Position numbers and translations under genes: made by a program. This document shows positions 1 to 7,578 of a stretch of DNA of 44,503 nt, one piece after another. The stretch lies in assembly GCA_030041005.1 (NCBI GenBank), contig JASHOR010000098.1, positions 1 to 44,503 of the forward strand, read 5' to 3'. This stretch comes from Xanthobacteraceae bacterium (GTDB taxonomy: Bacteria; Pseudomonadota; Alphaproteobacteria; Rhizobiales; Xanthobacteraceae). Under the pieces are notes generated by a model that did not search any database, was not told the origin of the DNA, and worked only from the letters and a program-made list of their open reading frames with translations. Position 1 is the stretch's first letter; every line of letters starts with the position of its first letter.

Positions 1-640
1 GCAAAACAATCTCGTTCTCGCGATGCGTTTTCGCATCCGAGCTTTGCTAACGAACGGCACGAAACAGAACCTCCCAAACAAAGCAGGGAGGTGGAGCGCC
101 GAGAGACGCATCCATCCAATGGCCGCACCACATATCCAAGCGTCGCCGCTTGAACATGCGCAGGGCGCGGCAGCGGGCTATCGCAGACAAGCCTGCGCAG
201 TCTGCGCAACTTATCTGCTTGCGGCGCCCGCTCGCCTTCCGGCGCTCCACCGCGGCACTCGCCGCACCGGACGCATCCAGTGTCGGCTCAGCTCCAGACC
301 CGCGCTTCCTGAGACCCGGCCTCACCGGGCGTTATCCGGATCAGCCTGTCACAGTCTACCGAGCACCTCGGGGACCGGTCGTAGTGCCGGTCGGTCGGGG
401 ACCCAAAGCCGCCCGGGAGCGGTGTGCGAGACCGCGCGCGGGCTTCCGCGCTCGCTCCGCTCTCAAGATCGCATCCGGAAAGCGCCCTTCGGACGAGCGA
501 GCGGCGCCGGCTTCTACTCGGCGCGCGGAAGTTGTCAAGCGTTGTCGCCGCATCAGAGCATCATGCTGATTCCGCGACGCTTTTACCGCTACCGCTGCCG
601 ACGGCGCGGCGTTCGGTGGAACGAATTCGCGCGAATCTAG
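1..640. other. Noncoding GC-rich stretch with no supportable gene
   Basis: Several overlapping frames stay open on both strands, but all are arginine/alanine/proline-rich, have no ribosome binding site or recognisable domain, and look like open frames caused by high GC content. Short hairpins are visible, for example GACCGG/CCGGTC at 373-392. I recall similar ghost frames (a PDPRFLxPGLTGRY-like string) in intergenic DNA of Bradyrhizobium relatives, so this may be a dispersed noncoding element or an unrecognised structured RNA. I assign no function. Confidence 0.5.
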
Positions 641-645
641 GAGAG

Positions 646-774
646 TCATCGCGAGCAATCCCGAAGGGGCGACGAAGCAATCCATAAATTCTCTGTGCTG
701 GAGCCGGATCGCTTCGCGGAGCCTGCCATCGGACTTCGCGACTTGGCGCGGGTCCGCAGGCTCGCAATGATGGA
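646..774. repeat. Dispersed palindromic intergenic repeat, single copy
   Basis: The stretch begins TCATCGCGAGCAATC and ends GGCTCGCAATGATGG, so its two ends are imperfect inverted copies of each other (TCAT-C/T-GCGAGC). Inside it carries GACGAAGCAATCC and, inverted, GGATCGCTTCGCGG. This is the layout of the abundant dispersed repeat that I recall from intergenic DNA of Bradyrhizobium-type genomes. Only one copy lies in this window, so the repeat assignment rests on recalled knowledge. Confidence 0.5.
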
Positions 775-899
775 TCAACTCGAGCGGAATTCGGTCTCGC
801 CTCCGGCTCTGTGCAGCTTCCGTTCATATCCAAAACCGCTCACAAAACTGAGCGGCGTGGCTCTCTATGCTCTTAACCCTTGACTGGGAACATAAGAGA

Positions 900-1763
900 C
901 TAGCCGGCGTTGGCGTGGTCGGGCCGCCAGCGGCTCATGCGCTTTTCCAGGAGCTGAACCAGGCCGGTCATCAAGAGCGAAAGGCCGGCGAAGATGATAA
1001 GCCCGGCAAACACCACGTCGACCCGGAAGCCGCTGGCGGCGCGCACCATGATGACGCCGAGCCCGTCCTGCGCGCCGAAGAATTCGGCCACCACGACGCC
1101 GAGAATGGCGCGCCCGATCGCCAGCCGCAAACCGACGATGATGAACGGCAGCGAATTCGGCAGCACGACGAGGCGCGCGATGTCCCACTCGTTGGCGCCG
1201 AACGAGCGCACGACGTTGATAAGGAGCTTGTCGGAATTGCGCACGCCTTCGTAGGTGTTGATCAGGAGCGGAAACAGTGCGCCGAGAAACACGATCGCGA
1301 CCTTCGACCACAGCCCGATTCCGAACCACAGCATCAGGAGCGGGAGGAAAACCAGCCGCGGCGTGGCGTTAAAGGCGGTGATGAACGGGTCGAACATCGC
1401 GTTGAGCACGGTCGAGCGCCCCAGCAGGATGCCGAGCGGCAACCCGGCGGCGATCGCAAGGCCCAATCCGATGGCGAACGCGGTCGCGCTGACCCCGAGC
1501 GGCGCCCAGACCGAGCCGGTCGCGAACATGCGCCACAGCGTGCCGGCAATATGACTCGGAACCGTGAAAAACAGCTTGGTACCCGCCTTCATCGGAACGA
1601 ACGAGGGCAGGAACTGCCAAACCAGCAAAAGCACGACGATGCTGCCGAGACCAAATGCCCAGGGCTCCATGCGCCGCCACAGGCTGCGCGCCGGCGCATC
1701 GCTCTCCTCGGCGCGATCGCGCGCAGCGACGACGGGGGTTTGCAGCGTTTGCGTTTCGGCCAT
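900..1763 (-). CDS. ABC importer permease, nitrate/sulfonate/taurine type
   Basis: 287-residue inner-membrane permease of the SsuC/TauC/NrtB family, with about six hydrophobic helices and the BPD_transp_1 core. The cytoplasmic coupling loop reads EGVRNSDKLLINVVRSFGA, the family's usual EAA-type motif that contacts the ATPase. It is the last gene of a tight minus-strand cluster (ATPase, permease, permease); the start ATG lies 3 nt beyond the stop of the preceding permease. The two permeases differ in sequence, so they probably form a heterodimer. No binding-protein gene lies in this cluster. A sulfonate substrate is inferred from the nearby MsmA-type oxygenase and not from the permease itself. 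Confidence 0.88.
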   Translation of the reverse strand: MAETQTLQTPVVAARDRAEESDAPARSLWRRMEPWAFGLGSIVVLLLVWQFLPSFVPMKAGTKLFFTVPSHIAGTLWRMFATGSVWAPLGVSATAFAIGLGLAIAAGLPLGILLGRSTVLNAMFDPFITAFNATPRLVFLPLLMLWFGIGLWSKVAIVFLGALFPLLINTYEGVRNSDKLLINVVRSFGANEWDIARLVVLPNSLPFIIVGLRLAIGRAILGVVVAEFFGAQDGLGVIMVRAASGFRVDVVFAGLIIFAGLSLLMTGLVQLLEKRMSRWRPDHANAG

Positions 1764-1766
1764 GCT

Positions 1767-2558
1767 CTAACGCCCCACACGCCAAGGAAATGCGGCGCGC
1801 TCCGCCCAGCGAATGCCCTCGGTCAGAATCACGGCGATGACCATCACGGTGAGAATGCAGCCGAACATGCGGTCCATCGCAAAAATGTCGCCGAAACGGG
1901 AAATGGCAAAGCCGATGCCTTCGGAAGCGGCGAAAAATTCCCCGACCAGCACGGCGATCAACGCCCGGCCGACCGCAACGCGAGACGCCGCCACGATGTA
2001 GGGCAGCACGCTCGGAAAGATCACTTTGCGGTAGAGAGCCCACTCGCCGCCGCCGAGCGAGCGCACCACGTTGATGAGAAGGCGATCGACCGCGTGCACG
2101 CCGGCATAGGCGTTGAAAATGAAAGGGAAGACCGAAAGGGTAAAGACAATGATCGATTTGCCCCATACGCCGACGCCGAAAAAGATCACCAAAAGCGGCG
2201 CCAGGGCCACCAGCGGGCTGGCGTAGAAAATCGTCATCAACGGATCGAGCGCGTATCCCACGCGCGGACGCCAGCCCATGAGAATGCCGAGCGGCACGCC
2301 GATGATGACGGCGGCGCCGAGGCCGAGGAAGAACGGCACCGAGGAAACGGCGAGATCGTGGAACAACTCCCCGCTTTCGATCAGATCGACATAGCCGGCG
2401 GCGATCAGGCTCGGCTTGGTGATGAACAACGGGTTGAACGGCACCCACAGAAAAACTGCCTGCCAGGCGGCAAAAAACAGCACCACCGCGAGCGCCCCGA
2501 GCAGGAAGTTGCGGTAGCGCGCAGCAAAAGATTGGCGAACCGTCGTTTCCTCGGCCAT
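1767..2558 (-). CDS. ABC importer permease, nitrate/sulfonate/taurine type
   Basis: 263-residue permease of the SsuC/TauC family with several transmembrane helices and the coupling-loop motif AGVHAVDRLLINVVRSLGG. It lies between the ATPase gene (stop 3 nt upstream of this start) and the second permease (which starts 3 nt after this stop), so the three genes are surely cotranscribed and probably translationally coupled. It would form the channel with the neighbouring permease in the inner membrane. The family moves small oxyanions or sulfonates such as taurine, alkanesulfonates or nitrate. The exact substrate cannot be read from the sequence. Confidence 0.88.
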   Translation of the reverse strand: MAEETTVRQSFAARYRNFLLGALAVVLFFAAWQAVFLWVPFNPLFITKPSLIAAGYVDLIESGELFHDLAVSSVPFFLGLGAAVIIGVPLGILMGWRPRVGYALDPLMTIFYASPLVALAPLLVIFFGVGVWGKSIIVFTLSVFPFIFNAYAGVHAVDRLLINVVRSLGGGEWALYRKVIFPSVLPYIVAASRVAVGRALIAVLVGEFFAASEGIGFAISRFGDIFAMDRMFGCILTVMVIAVILTEGIRWAERAAFPWRVGR

Positions 2559-2561
2559 CGG

Positions 2562-3332
2562 CTAAGCCGCAATCTCGTCCTTGAGGGTGTTCCAGATTTC
2601 AAGCTTGAGGTCGTTGAATTCCGGCGTCACCCTCATCTCGTATTCGCGCGGGCGCGGCAGCTTGATGGCGAAGATGCGCTTCGCCCGGCCCGGTCGCTTG
2701 CTCATGACCATGACGCGGTCGGAGAGATAGATGGCCTCGTCGATCTGATGGGTGACGAACAACACCGTCTTCTTCGCCTCGCGCCAGATGCGCAGGAGTT
2801 CGACCTGCATCAGATCGCGGGTCTGCGCGTCGAGCGCGGCAAACGGTTCATCCATCAGCAGGACCTCCGGATCGGTCGCCAGCGCCCGCGCCAGCCCGAC
2901 GCGCTGTTTCATGCCGCCGGACAGTTCATGCGGATAATGCGCCTCGAAACCGGTCAGTCCGACCAGGGAGACGAGGCGCGCGGCGGCCGCGCGGCGCTTT
3001 TCCTTGGGCACTTTCTTCAGCTCGAGGCCAAGCTCGATATTGTGCTGCACCGTGCGCCACGGCAACAGGCCGAATTCCTGAAACACCATGGCGCGGTCGC
3101 TGCCCGGCCCGCTGATGCGCCTGCCGTGCATGAGCACTTCGCCGGAATCCGGATGGATGAGACCGAGCAGAATGCTGAGGAAGGTGCTTTTGCCGCAGCC
3201 GGACGGCCCGACAATCGACAGGAATTCCCCCTCCTCGACCTCGATATCGAAGCCGCCGAGCGCGCGCACCGGCGCGCGATTGGGCGGGCGAAAGGTCAGG
3301 CCGACGTTGCGACCCTGGATGTAACCGGTCAT
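2562..3332 (-). CDS. ABC importer ATP-binding protein, SsuB/TauB type
   Basis: 256-residue ATPase with all canonical motifs: Walker A GPSGCGKST (residues 42-50), Q-loop VFQEFGLLPW, signature LSGGMKQR, Walker B VLLMDEPFAALD and the switch histidine in FVTHQIDEA. This pattern is typical of the nitrate/sulfonate/taurine importer family. It is the first gene of a three-gene cluster with two permeases downstream. The binding protein expected for such an importer is missing here; the only one of this family in the window is at 24679-25860. No strong ribosome binding site precedes the ATG. A 170-nt gap with a strong hairpin separates it from the MFS gene upstream. Confidence 0.9.
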   Translation of the reverse strand: MTGYIQGRNVGLTFRPPNRAPVRALGGFDIEVEEGEFLSIVGPSGCGKSTFLSILLGLIHPDSGEVLMHGRRISGPGSDRAMVFQEFGLLPWRTVQHNIELGLELKKVPKEKRRAAAARLVSLVGLTGFEAHYPHELSGGMKQRVGLARALATDPEVLLMDEPFAALDAQTRDLMQVELLRIWREAKKTVLFVTHQIDEAIYLSDRVMVMSKRPGRAKRIFAIKLPRPREYEMRVTPEFNDLKLEIWNTLKDEIAA

Positions 3333-3465
3333 GCCGTTCGCCCGGCAAAGCGGCGGGATCGATCACGCATGGCGCGCATGATCGCCCAGTCTGCGCGCGC
3401 CCGCAACCCGGACCGGCGCTCGGCCAGCGCCCACCGCCGGCTACCGCGGCGGTCCGCCGCAGCAA

Positions 3466-3490
3466 GCGGCGCTCCGTTGCGGAGCGCCGC
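3466..3490 (-). terminator. Perfect 11-bp hairpin after the MFS gene
   Basis: GCGGCGCTCCG (3466-3476) and CGGAGCGCCGC (3480-3490) are perfect complements around a TTG loop. The hairpin starts 14 nt beyond the stop of the MFS gene on the minus strand. No T-run follows, so it may be a Rho-independent terminator of the GC-only type or a stabilising mRNA end. It probably separates MFS expression from the ABC cluster. Confidence 0.5.
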
Positions 3491-3503
3491 CGTCAGAGTC
3501 GTG

Positions 3504-4820
3504 TCAGAGCTGGACTTCCTCGAGTTCCCGATTGGCCGTTTCCGGACCGAGCAGGTAACCGATGATGGTGCTGATCCAGAGCACGGAAGTCGCGAGGAAC
3601 GGAATGGTCGGTCCGAACACCGCAATTCCCCAACCGACGAGGTAGGGCGCGAAGATCGAGGCCACCCGGCCGCCGCCGACCATGATGCCGAAGCCGGTTC
3701 CGCGCAGGCTGGTGCGGAAGAACTCGCTCATGTAGGTGTCGCTGTTGCCCCACAGCCAGCCCAGCATGCCGATCATGATCGAACCGAACACGAGGAAGAT
3801 CGTGAAGTTTCCGGTCAGCGACGCAACGATCGTACAACCGATCATGATCACAGCGCCGAGGATGCCGGACGGACGACGGCCGATGAGATCCGACAGCCCC
3901 GTGCCGACATAAGACAGGAAGAACTGCACGACGTAGAACATCATCGCGTAGAAGATGGCGTCGGTCGGGCTGGTGTGGAATTTCCGCACCATGAACGTGG
4001 TGAGAAACACCGTGATGCCCCAGTAGCCGCACGCATTCGGGATATACAGCAGCCAGCCGATGATGATCCGGCGCCACGCGCCGGGAATCGAGAAGATGTT
4101 CACGCGGGGATGAACGTAGCCTTCGTCCTTGATGTGCTGCTGGATTTCAGCCTGCGCCTGCTTGTAGCGTACCGATTCCTGAATGAGGCGGCGGAAGGCG
4201 AAGACCAGAATGGCCGGCACGATCGCAAATCCGAACGTCCACTGCCAGCCGAAGCGCGGCACGATGAAGAGCGCACAGATGGCGGCGAAGATGTATCCGG
4301 CGGAGTAAAGCGAGAACATGACACCGCCGGTGCCGAGCGCGCGGACCCGTTTTGGCCACATCTCGGCCGTGTAGGGTGCGCCCACCGCCAGTTCGCCGGC
4401 GCCGCCGATGCCGGTGAGGAAGCGCAGGCCGGTAAAGATATAGAGATTGGTGGATATGCCGCCGAGGGCGGTCGTCAATCCGTAGAGGATGATCGACCAT
4501 CCGAGCGCATCGCGGCGCCCGATCCTGTCGGCAAGATAGCCAAAGCCGACCGTCCCGATCGTATAGCCGACAAGAAAGATCGAGCCGATAAGGCCGATCG
4601 TCTTGACCGTGACGTTGAGGTCGTGGGCGAGCGTCGGACCGAGCATGCCGAAGATATTGACGGCATACGCATCGAACCCGTAGCCAAGGCCCGCCGCCAG
4701 CGCCACCAGAAAGGCATCGCGGAACGGAATGTTGAGCTGGGACGATTTCGGGTCGGCGGTGCCCGGTGGAATGATCGAAGGTCGACGTCCACCACCCTCG
4801 GCCATGACTCCTTGGCTCAT
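3504..4820 (-). CDS. MFS transporter, aromatic acid/metabolite:H+ symporter type
   Basis: 438-residue major facilitator with about 12 hydrophobic helices. The loop 2-3 motif reads GYLADRIGRRDALG and a related loop 8-9 motif reads GTGLSDLIGRRPSG, both diagnostic of MFS. The opening PFRDAFLVALAAGLGYGFDAYAVNIFG resembles the sialate/aromatic-acid:H+ symporter families (AAHS/SHS). A good ribosome binding site (AGGGAGGA) precedes the ATG at 4820. The gene runs divergently from the Rieske oxygenase operon across a 486-nt control region, which suggests that it imports the oxygenase substrate or exports a product. The substrate is unknown. Confidence 0.88.
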   Translation of the reverse strand: MSQGVMAEGGGRRPSIIPPGTADPKSSQLNIPFRDAFLVALAAGLGYGFDAYAVNIFGMLGPTLAHDLNVTVKTIGLIGSIFLVGYTIGTVGFGYLADRIGRRDALGWSIILYGLTTALGGISTNLYIFTGLRFLTGIGGAGELAVGAPYTAEMWPKRVRALGTGGVMFSLYSAGYIFAAICALFIVPRFGWQWTFGFAIVPAILVFAFRRLIQESVRYKQAQAEIQQHIKDEGYVHPRVNIFSIPGAWRRIIIGWLLYIPNACGYWGITVFLTTFMVRKFHTSPTDAIFYAMMFYVVQFFLSYVGTGLSDLIGRRPSGILGAVIMIGCTIVASLTGNFTIFLVFGSIMIGMLGWLWGNSDTYMSEFFRTSLRGTGFGIMVGGGRVASIFAPYLVGWGIAVFGPTIPFLATSVLWISTIIGYLLGPETANRELEEVQL

Positions 4821-5306
4821 TCAAATCCTCCCTTGTCGCGGCTAGACCCGCTTTTCACTTATGGCCCTCTGGCACTATCCTTCGCCCAATGAATCGAGGA
4901 CGCCGGAAGTACGGGTTACGGCCGTTCCCCCTGCGCGAGCGCCAGTGCGACGCTCACCGCGGCGGGCAGTATGCCATCTGGCCCGCCATAGCTGTAAAAT
5001 AAATCCTGCCCATCTCATGATAGGTGGCGTCTGATTACGCTCCGCGAGCAAACACGAAGTCGCTCAATCTGCAGCAGTGAGCGTTTGATCTATCGGCAGA
5101 TTAAGAGTCCCCACTTTATCCCGGCGCGCAAAGCTGTCTCGATCTGCCAGTGAGTGAGCGTTCAATCTATTGATAGATAAGAAACTTCAATGTACCCGGA
5201 CGTGGAAAGGTGGCTTGTCGTCCGGGCCCGCCTTATGTATGGGCTTACACCCAACAGCGAGGTTTTGCGGCATAATCGCCTTTCGAATTCCTCAGGAGGA
5301 ACGTTC
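4821..5306. promoter_or_regulatory. Divergent control region between MFS and oxygenase operon
   Basis: 486 nt without a credible gene. An upstream in-frame extension of the oxygenase frame exists from 5190, but it lacks a ribosome binding site. The right half carries an imperfect duplication with palindromes (annotated separately at 5064-5183). The oxygenase ribosome binding site CAGGAGGA ends a few nucleotides before the ATG at 5307. Promoters of both divergent units must lie here; I cannot pick convincing -35/-10 boxes by eye. Confidence 0.6.
5064..5183 (+). promoter_or_regulatory. Duplicated palindromic operator candidate upstream of oxygenase
   Basis: Two related blocks lie exactly 77 bp apart. 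Each carries GTGAGCGTT (5077-5085; 5154-5162) followed by an inverted repeat: ATCTATCGGCAGAT at 5088-5101 (arms ATCT/AGAT) and the perfect ATCTATTGATAGAT at 5165-5178. Each is preceded by a related string, TCAATCTGCAG at 5064 and TCGATCTGCCAG at 5139. Two phased copies of a dyad upstream of a catabolic operon suggest a regulator binding two sites, possibly the nearby LysR or Crp/Fnr protein. The regulator is not identified by the sequence. Confidence 0.5.
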
Positions 5307-6557
5307 ATGGCAGCAAAGAACCACCGGCAATGGCTGGCCGAGCCGAACCTGAAACGGTCGGAATGGGTCGACAGCCGAATTTATTCCGATCAGGAGATAT
5401 TCGAGGAAGAGCTCGCCAATATCTTCAAGAAGACCTGGATTCCGGTCTGTCATGAATCCGAACTGCCCAAAGCGTACGATTTTCGCACTGTCAGCATTGC
5501 GCGCGAGCCGGTGATCGTGGCCCGCGGTCCTGACAACGAGATCAGGGCGTTCCTCAACGTCTGCCCGCACCGCGGCATGATCATCGAGCGCCGTCCGTCC
5601 GGCAGCTTCCTGGAAGGTTCGCCCTCGGGCAACCCGAAGCGCATGACCTGCATGTTTCATGCCTGGCAATACGATATGCGCGGCAATTGCGTGTACATCA
5701 GCCGCGAGAAGGAAGGCTATCAAGAACGCCTTTGCAAGGAAGATGTCGGGCTGCGGCGGCTGCGCTGCGAAGTCAAATTCGGCGGCTTCGTCTGGGTCAA
5801 CCTCGACGACAGTCCCAAGGTCTCGCTGGAGGATTGGGCTGGACCGGCGTTCGAGTGCCTGCGCAAGTCGCTGGAGGCCGAACCGCTCGAAGTCTTCCAC
5901 TATCACAAGGCGATCGTGAACGCGAACTACAAGCTGTGGCACGACACCAACTGCGAATTCTATCACGACTTCATGCACTACCATAACCGCGTGACCGGCT
6001 TTAACGACGCCTATTTTGCGCGCAAGAACGAAGCGTTCGATCACGGCCACGTCGTCGTCGGCACGTTCGAAGTCAATTACGACAAATATGAAGGCTTCGA
6101 ATCCCGCGCGGCGCTGTCGTTCCCGCATTTGCCGCCGAATCAGTGGTACATGATCGATCTGTTTCCGGGCATGAACTTCAACCTGCGCGGATCGGCATTT
6201 CGGTGCGATATCGTGACCCCGCTGGCTCCGGACAAGGTGATGATCGAATACCGCGGGCTCGGCCTCAAACGCGATACGGCGGAGGAACGCCGCACGCGCA
6301 TCAACCACCACAACTCGATCTGGGGGCCCTTCGGCCGCAACCTGCACGAGGACCTGATCGGCGTTCAGGGTCAGGGCACGACGATGGCGCCGGGCGCCGA
6401 GCCGCGCCGCATTCTTCAGGGCCGCCACGAAGACCAGACGATCCACGACGAAAACGGCATGCGGCACTACTACAAGGAATGGGGCCGCTGGATGAATCGG
6501 ACGCCGAGCGAGCCCGAAAGTCCGTTCGTGGAACAGGTATCGGTTGCCGCGGAGTAG
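5307..6557 (+). CDS. msmA: Rieske oxygenase large subunit, MsmA-like (methanesulfonate monooxygenase)
   Basis: 416-residue oxygenase alpha subunit. The N-terminal Rieske [2Fe-2S] site is C86-P-H88 ... C115-M-F-H118 with 26 residues between the two halves. Most ring-hydroxylating oxygenases have 15-17; C-x-H-x26-C-x-x-H is the signature I recall for MsmA of methanesulfonate monooxygenase, which splits methanesulfonate with O2 and NADH into formaldehyde and sulfite. The mononuclear iron site reads N215-C-E217-F-Y-H220-D-F-M-H224-Y-H226, so the usual bridging Asp of D-x-x-H is Glu. The C-terminal E348-D349 is a likely third ligand. The ATG at 5307 follows CAGGAGGA. Order alpha, beta, ferredoxin, reductase matches msmABCD. 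Substrate is inferred from motif and context; another small sulfonate is possible. Confidence 0.85.
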   Translation: MAAKNHRQWLAEPNLKRSEWVDSRIYSDQEIFEEELANIFKKTWIPVCHESELPKAYDFRTVSIAREPVIVARGPDNEIRAFLNVCPHRGMIIERRPSGSFLEGSPSGNPKRMTCMFHAWQYDMRGNCVYISREKEGYQERLCKEDVGLRRLRCEVKFGGFVWVNLDDSPKVSLEDWAGPAFECLRKSLEAEPLEVFHYHKAIVNANYKLWHDTNCEFYHDFMHYHNRVTGFNDAYFARKNEAFDHGHVVVGTFEVNYDKYEGFESRAALSFPHLPPNQWYMIDLFPGMNFNLRGSAFRCDIVTPLAPDKVMIEYRGLGLKRDTAEERRTRINHHNSIWGPFGRNLHEDLIGVQGQGTTMAPGAEPRRILQGRHEDQTIHDENGMRHYYKEWGRWMNRTPSEPESPFVEQVSVAAE

Positions 6558-6661
6558 CCGTAGTCCGACGTAAGGCGGCGGGCCCATCTTGCGGCCCGCC
6601 GGGACAGACACGACGCCGGTCGCCTCGCGGCGGGCCGTAGCATTTCCAACGGGGATTGAAA

Positions 6662-7144
6662 GTGGACGCGTCAGCGCTGGTTCGTGACACCATCTATCGA
6701 TCGACCATCCTGCTCGATCAGCAGCGATGGGAGGAGTGGCTCGCTCATTGCGACGACCGGTTCGAGTATGCGATCCGCGCCTTCAGCCCGGAGATCAACA
6801 AGGACGTCACCTACCTCGCCCTCGACCGCGATGGCCTTGCCTCGTTGTTGAAGCTATTGCCGAAGCACAATACCGATCATTCGCCGCTGAGCCGGCATAC
6901 GTCCGTCTATACGGTTGATGTCGACGAGGCGGCAAAATCGGCAAAAGCGGTGAGTTCGGTCATCGTCTATCAAACCCTCTTGGACGGCATCAACTCGCAC
7001 GTCGACGCCGGGGAAAGCCGCTTGTTTATCGTCGGCAAATATCTCGATACGCTCAAGATCGAGGACGACAAGGCCAAGTTTCTCAGCCGCGAGGTGCGCA
7101 TCGAAAACCGCCGGCTCGACAAGGGATCGCACTGGCCGATCTGA
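6662..7144 (+). CDS. msmB: Oxygenase small (beta) subunit, MsmB-like
   Basis: 160-residue protein of the ring-hydroxylating beta-subunit (NTF2-like) fold. It has the typical opening VRDTIYRSTILLDQQRWEEWLAHCDDRFEYAI and a C-terminal region ending in REVRIENRRLD. These subunits have no cofactor and form the trimeric base of the alpha3beta3 oxygenase. It lies about 100 nt after the large subunit gene. I chose the GTG at 6662 because GGGGA lies 6 nt upstream; a TTG at 6656 is the alternative and would add two residues. The name follows the msmABCD-like gene order; the protein is weakly conserved, so the family is clear but the symbol is less so. Confidence 0.8.
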   Translation: MDASALVRDTIYRSTILLDQQRWEEWLAHCDDRFEYAIRAFSPEINKDVTYLALDRDGLASLLKLLPKHNTDHSPLSRHTSVYTVDVDEAAKSAKAVSSVIVYQTLLDGINSHVDAGESRLFIVGKYLDTLKIEDDKAKFLSREVRIENRRLDKGSHWPI

Positions 7145-7194
7145 CGCAACGCAGTGTCCGCGACCGAAATTTGGGCTGACGAGAAGACGTCTTG

Positions 7195-7560
7195 ATGGCT
7201 TGGAAACGCATATGCGAGGCGACCGAGGTCGCCGAAAACTCCGTCAAGAAGTTCGAAGTCGACGGCGTGCCGATCCTGGTGGTGAATTACGGCGCGGGCT
7301 TCCGGGCGATTCCGCCGATCTGCCCGCATATGGAGGAACCGCTGGAAGAATCCGGCGTCGTCGCCCGATGCGTCCTCACCTGTACGAAGCATTTGTGGGC
7401 GTGGAATCTGCAGACGCTGGAAATGCAGGGCGAAACCGAAAGACCGCTCAAGACCTACGACATCAAGCACGAGAACGGGGTGATCCTCGCCGATATCGAC
7501 GGTGAACTGACCTACGATTTCGACAGCGAGGACGACATGGACGACGATTTCTTCAAATAG
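7195..7560 (+). CDS. msmC: Rieske-type ferredoxin, MsmC-like
   Basis: 121-residue Rieske ferredoxin that would carry electrons from the reductase to the oxygenase. The cluster ligands are C43-P-H45 and C63-T-K-H66 with the ordinary 17-residue spacer, unlike the 26 in the large subunit. The C-terminus is unusually acidic (DFDSEDDMDDDFFK), which may form a docking surface. The ATG at 7195 is preferred over the TTG at 7192; a GAGAAGA stretch lies upstream. The gene sits 50 nt after the small subunit and 18 nt before the reductase, all in one operon. Confidence 0.85.
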   Translation: MAWKRICEATEVAENSVKKFEVDGVPILVVNYGAGFRAIPPICPHMEEPLEESGVVARCVLTCTKHLWAWNLQTLEMQGETERPLKTYDIKHENGVILADIDGELTYDFDSEDDMDDDFFK

Positions 7561-7578
7561 CGGCGCCGCGGGTTTGCC

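Noticed and set aside
867-4892. A very long plus-strand open frame of about 1340 codons
   Set aside because: It lies antisense to three ABC genes and an MFS gene that have clear motifs. Its translation is a low-complexity Arg/Asp/Glu/His-rich shadow produced by high GC.
5190-5306. N-terminal extension of the oxygenase large subunit
   Set aside because: The extra 39 residues have no ribosome binding site and run through the operator dyad at 5165-5178 region's downstream DNA; ATG 5307 has a strong CAGGAGGA and matches the family start.
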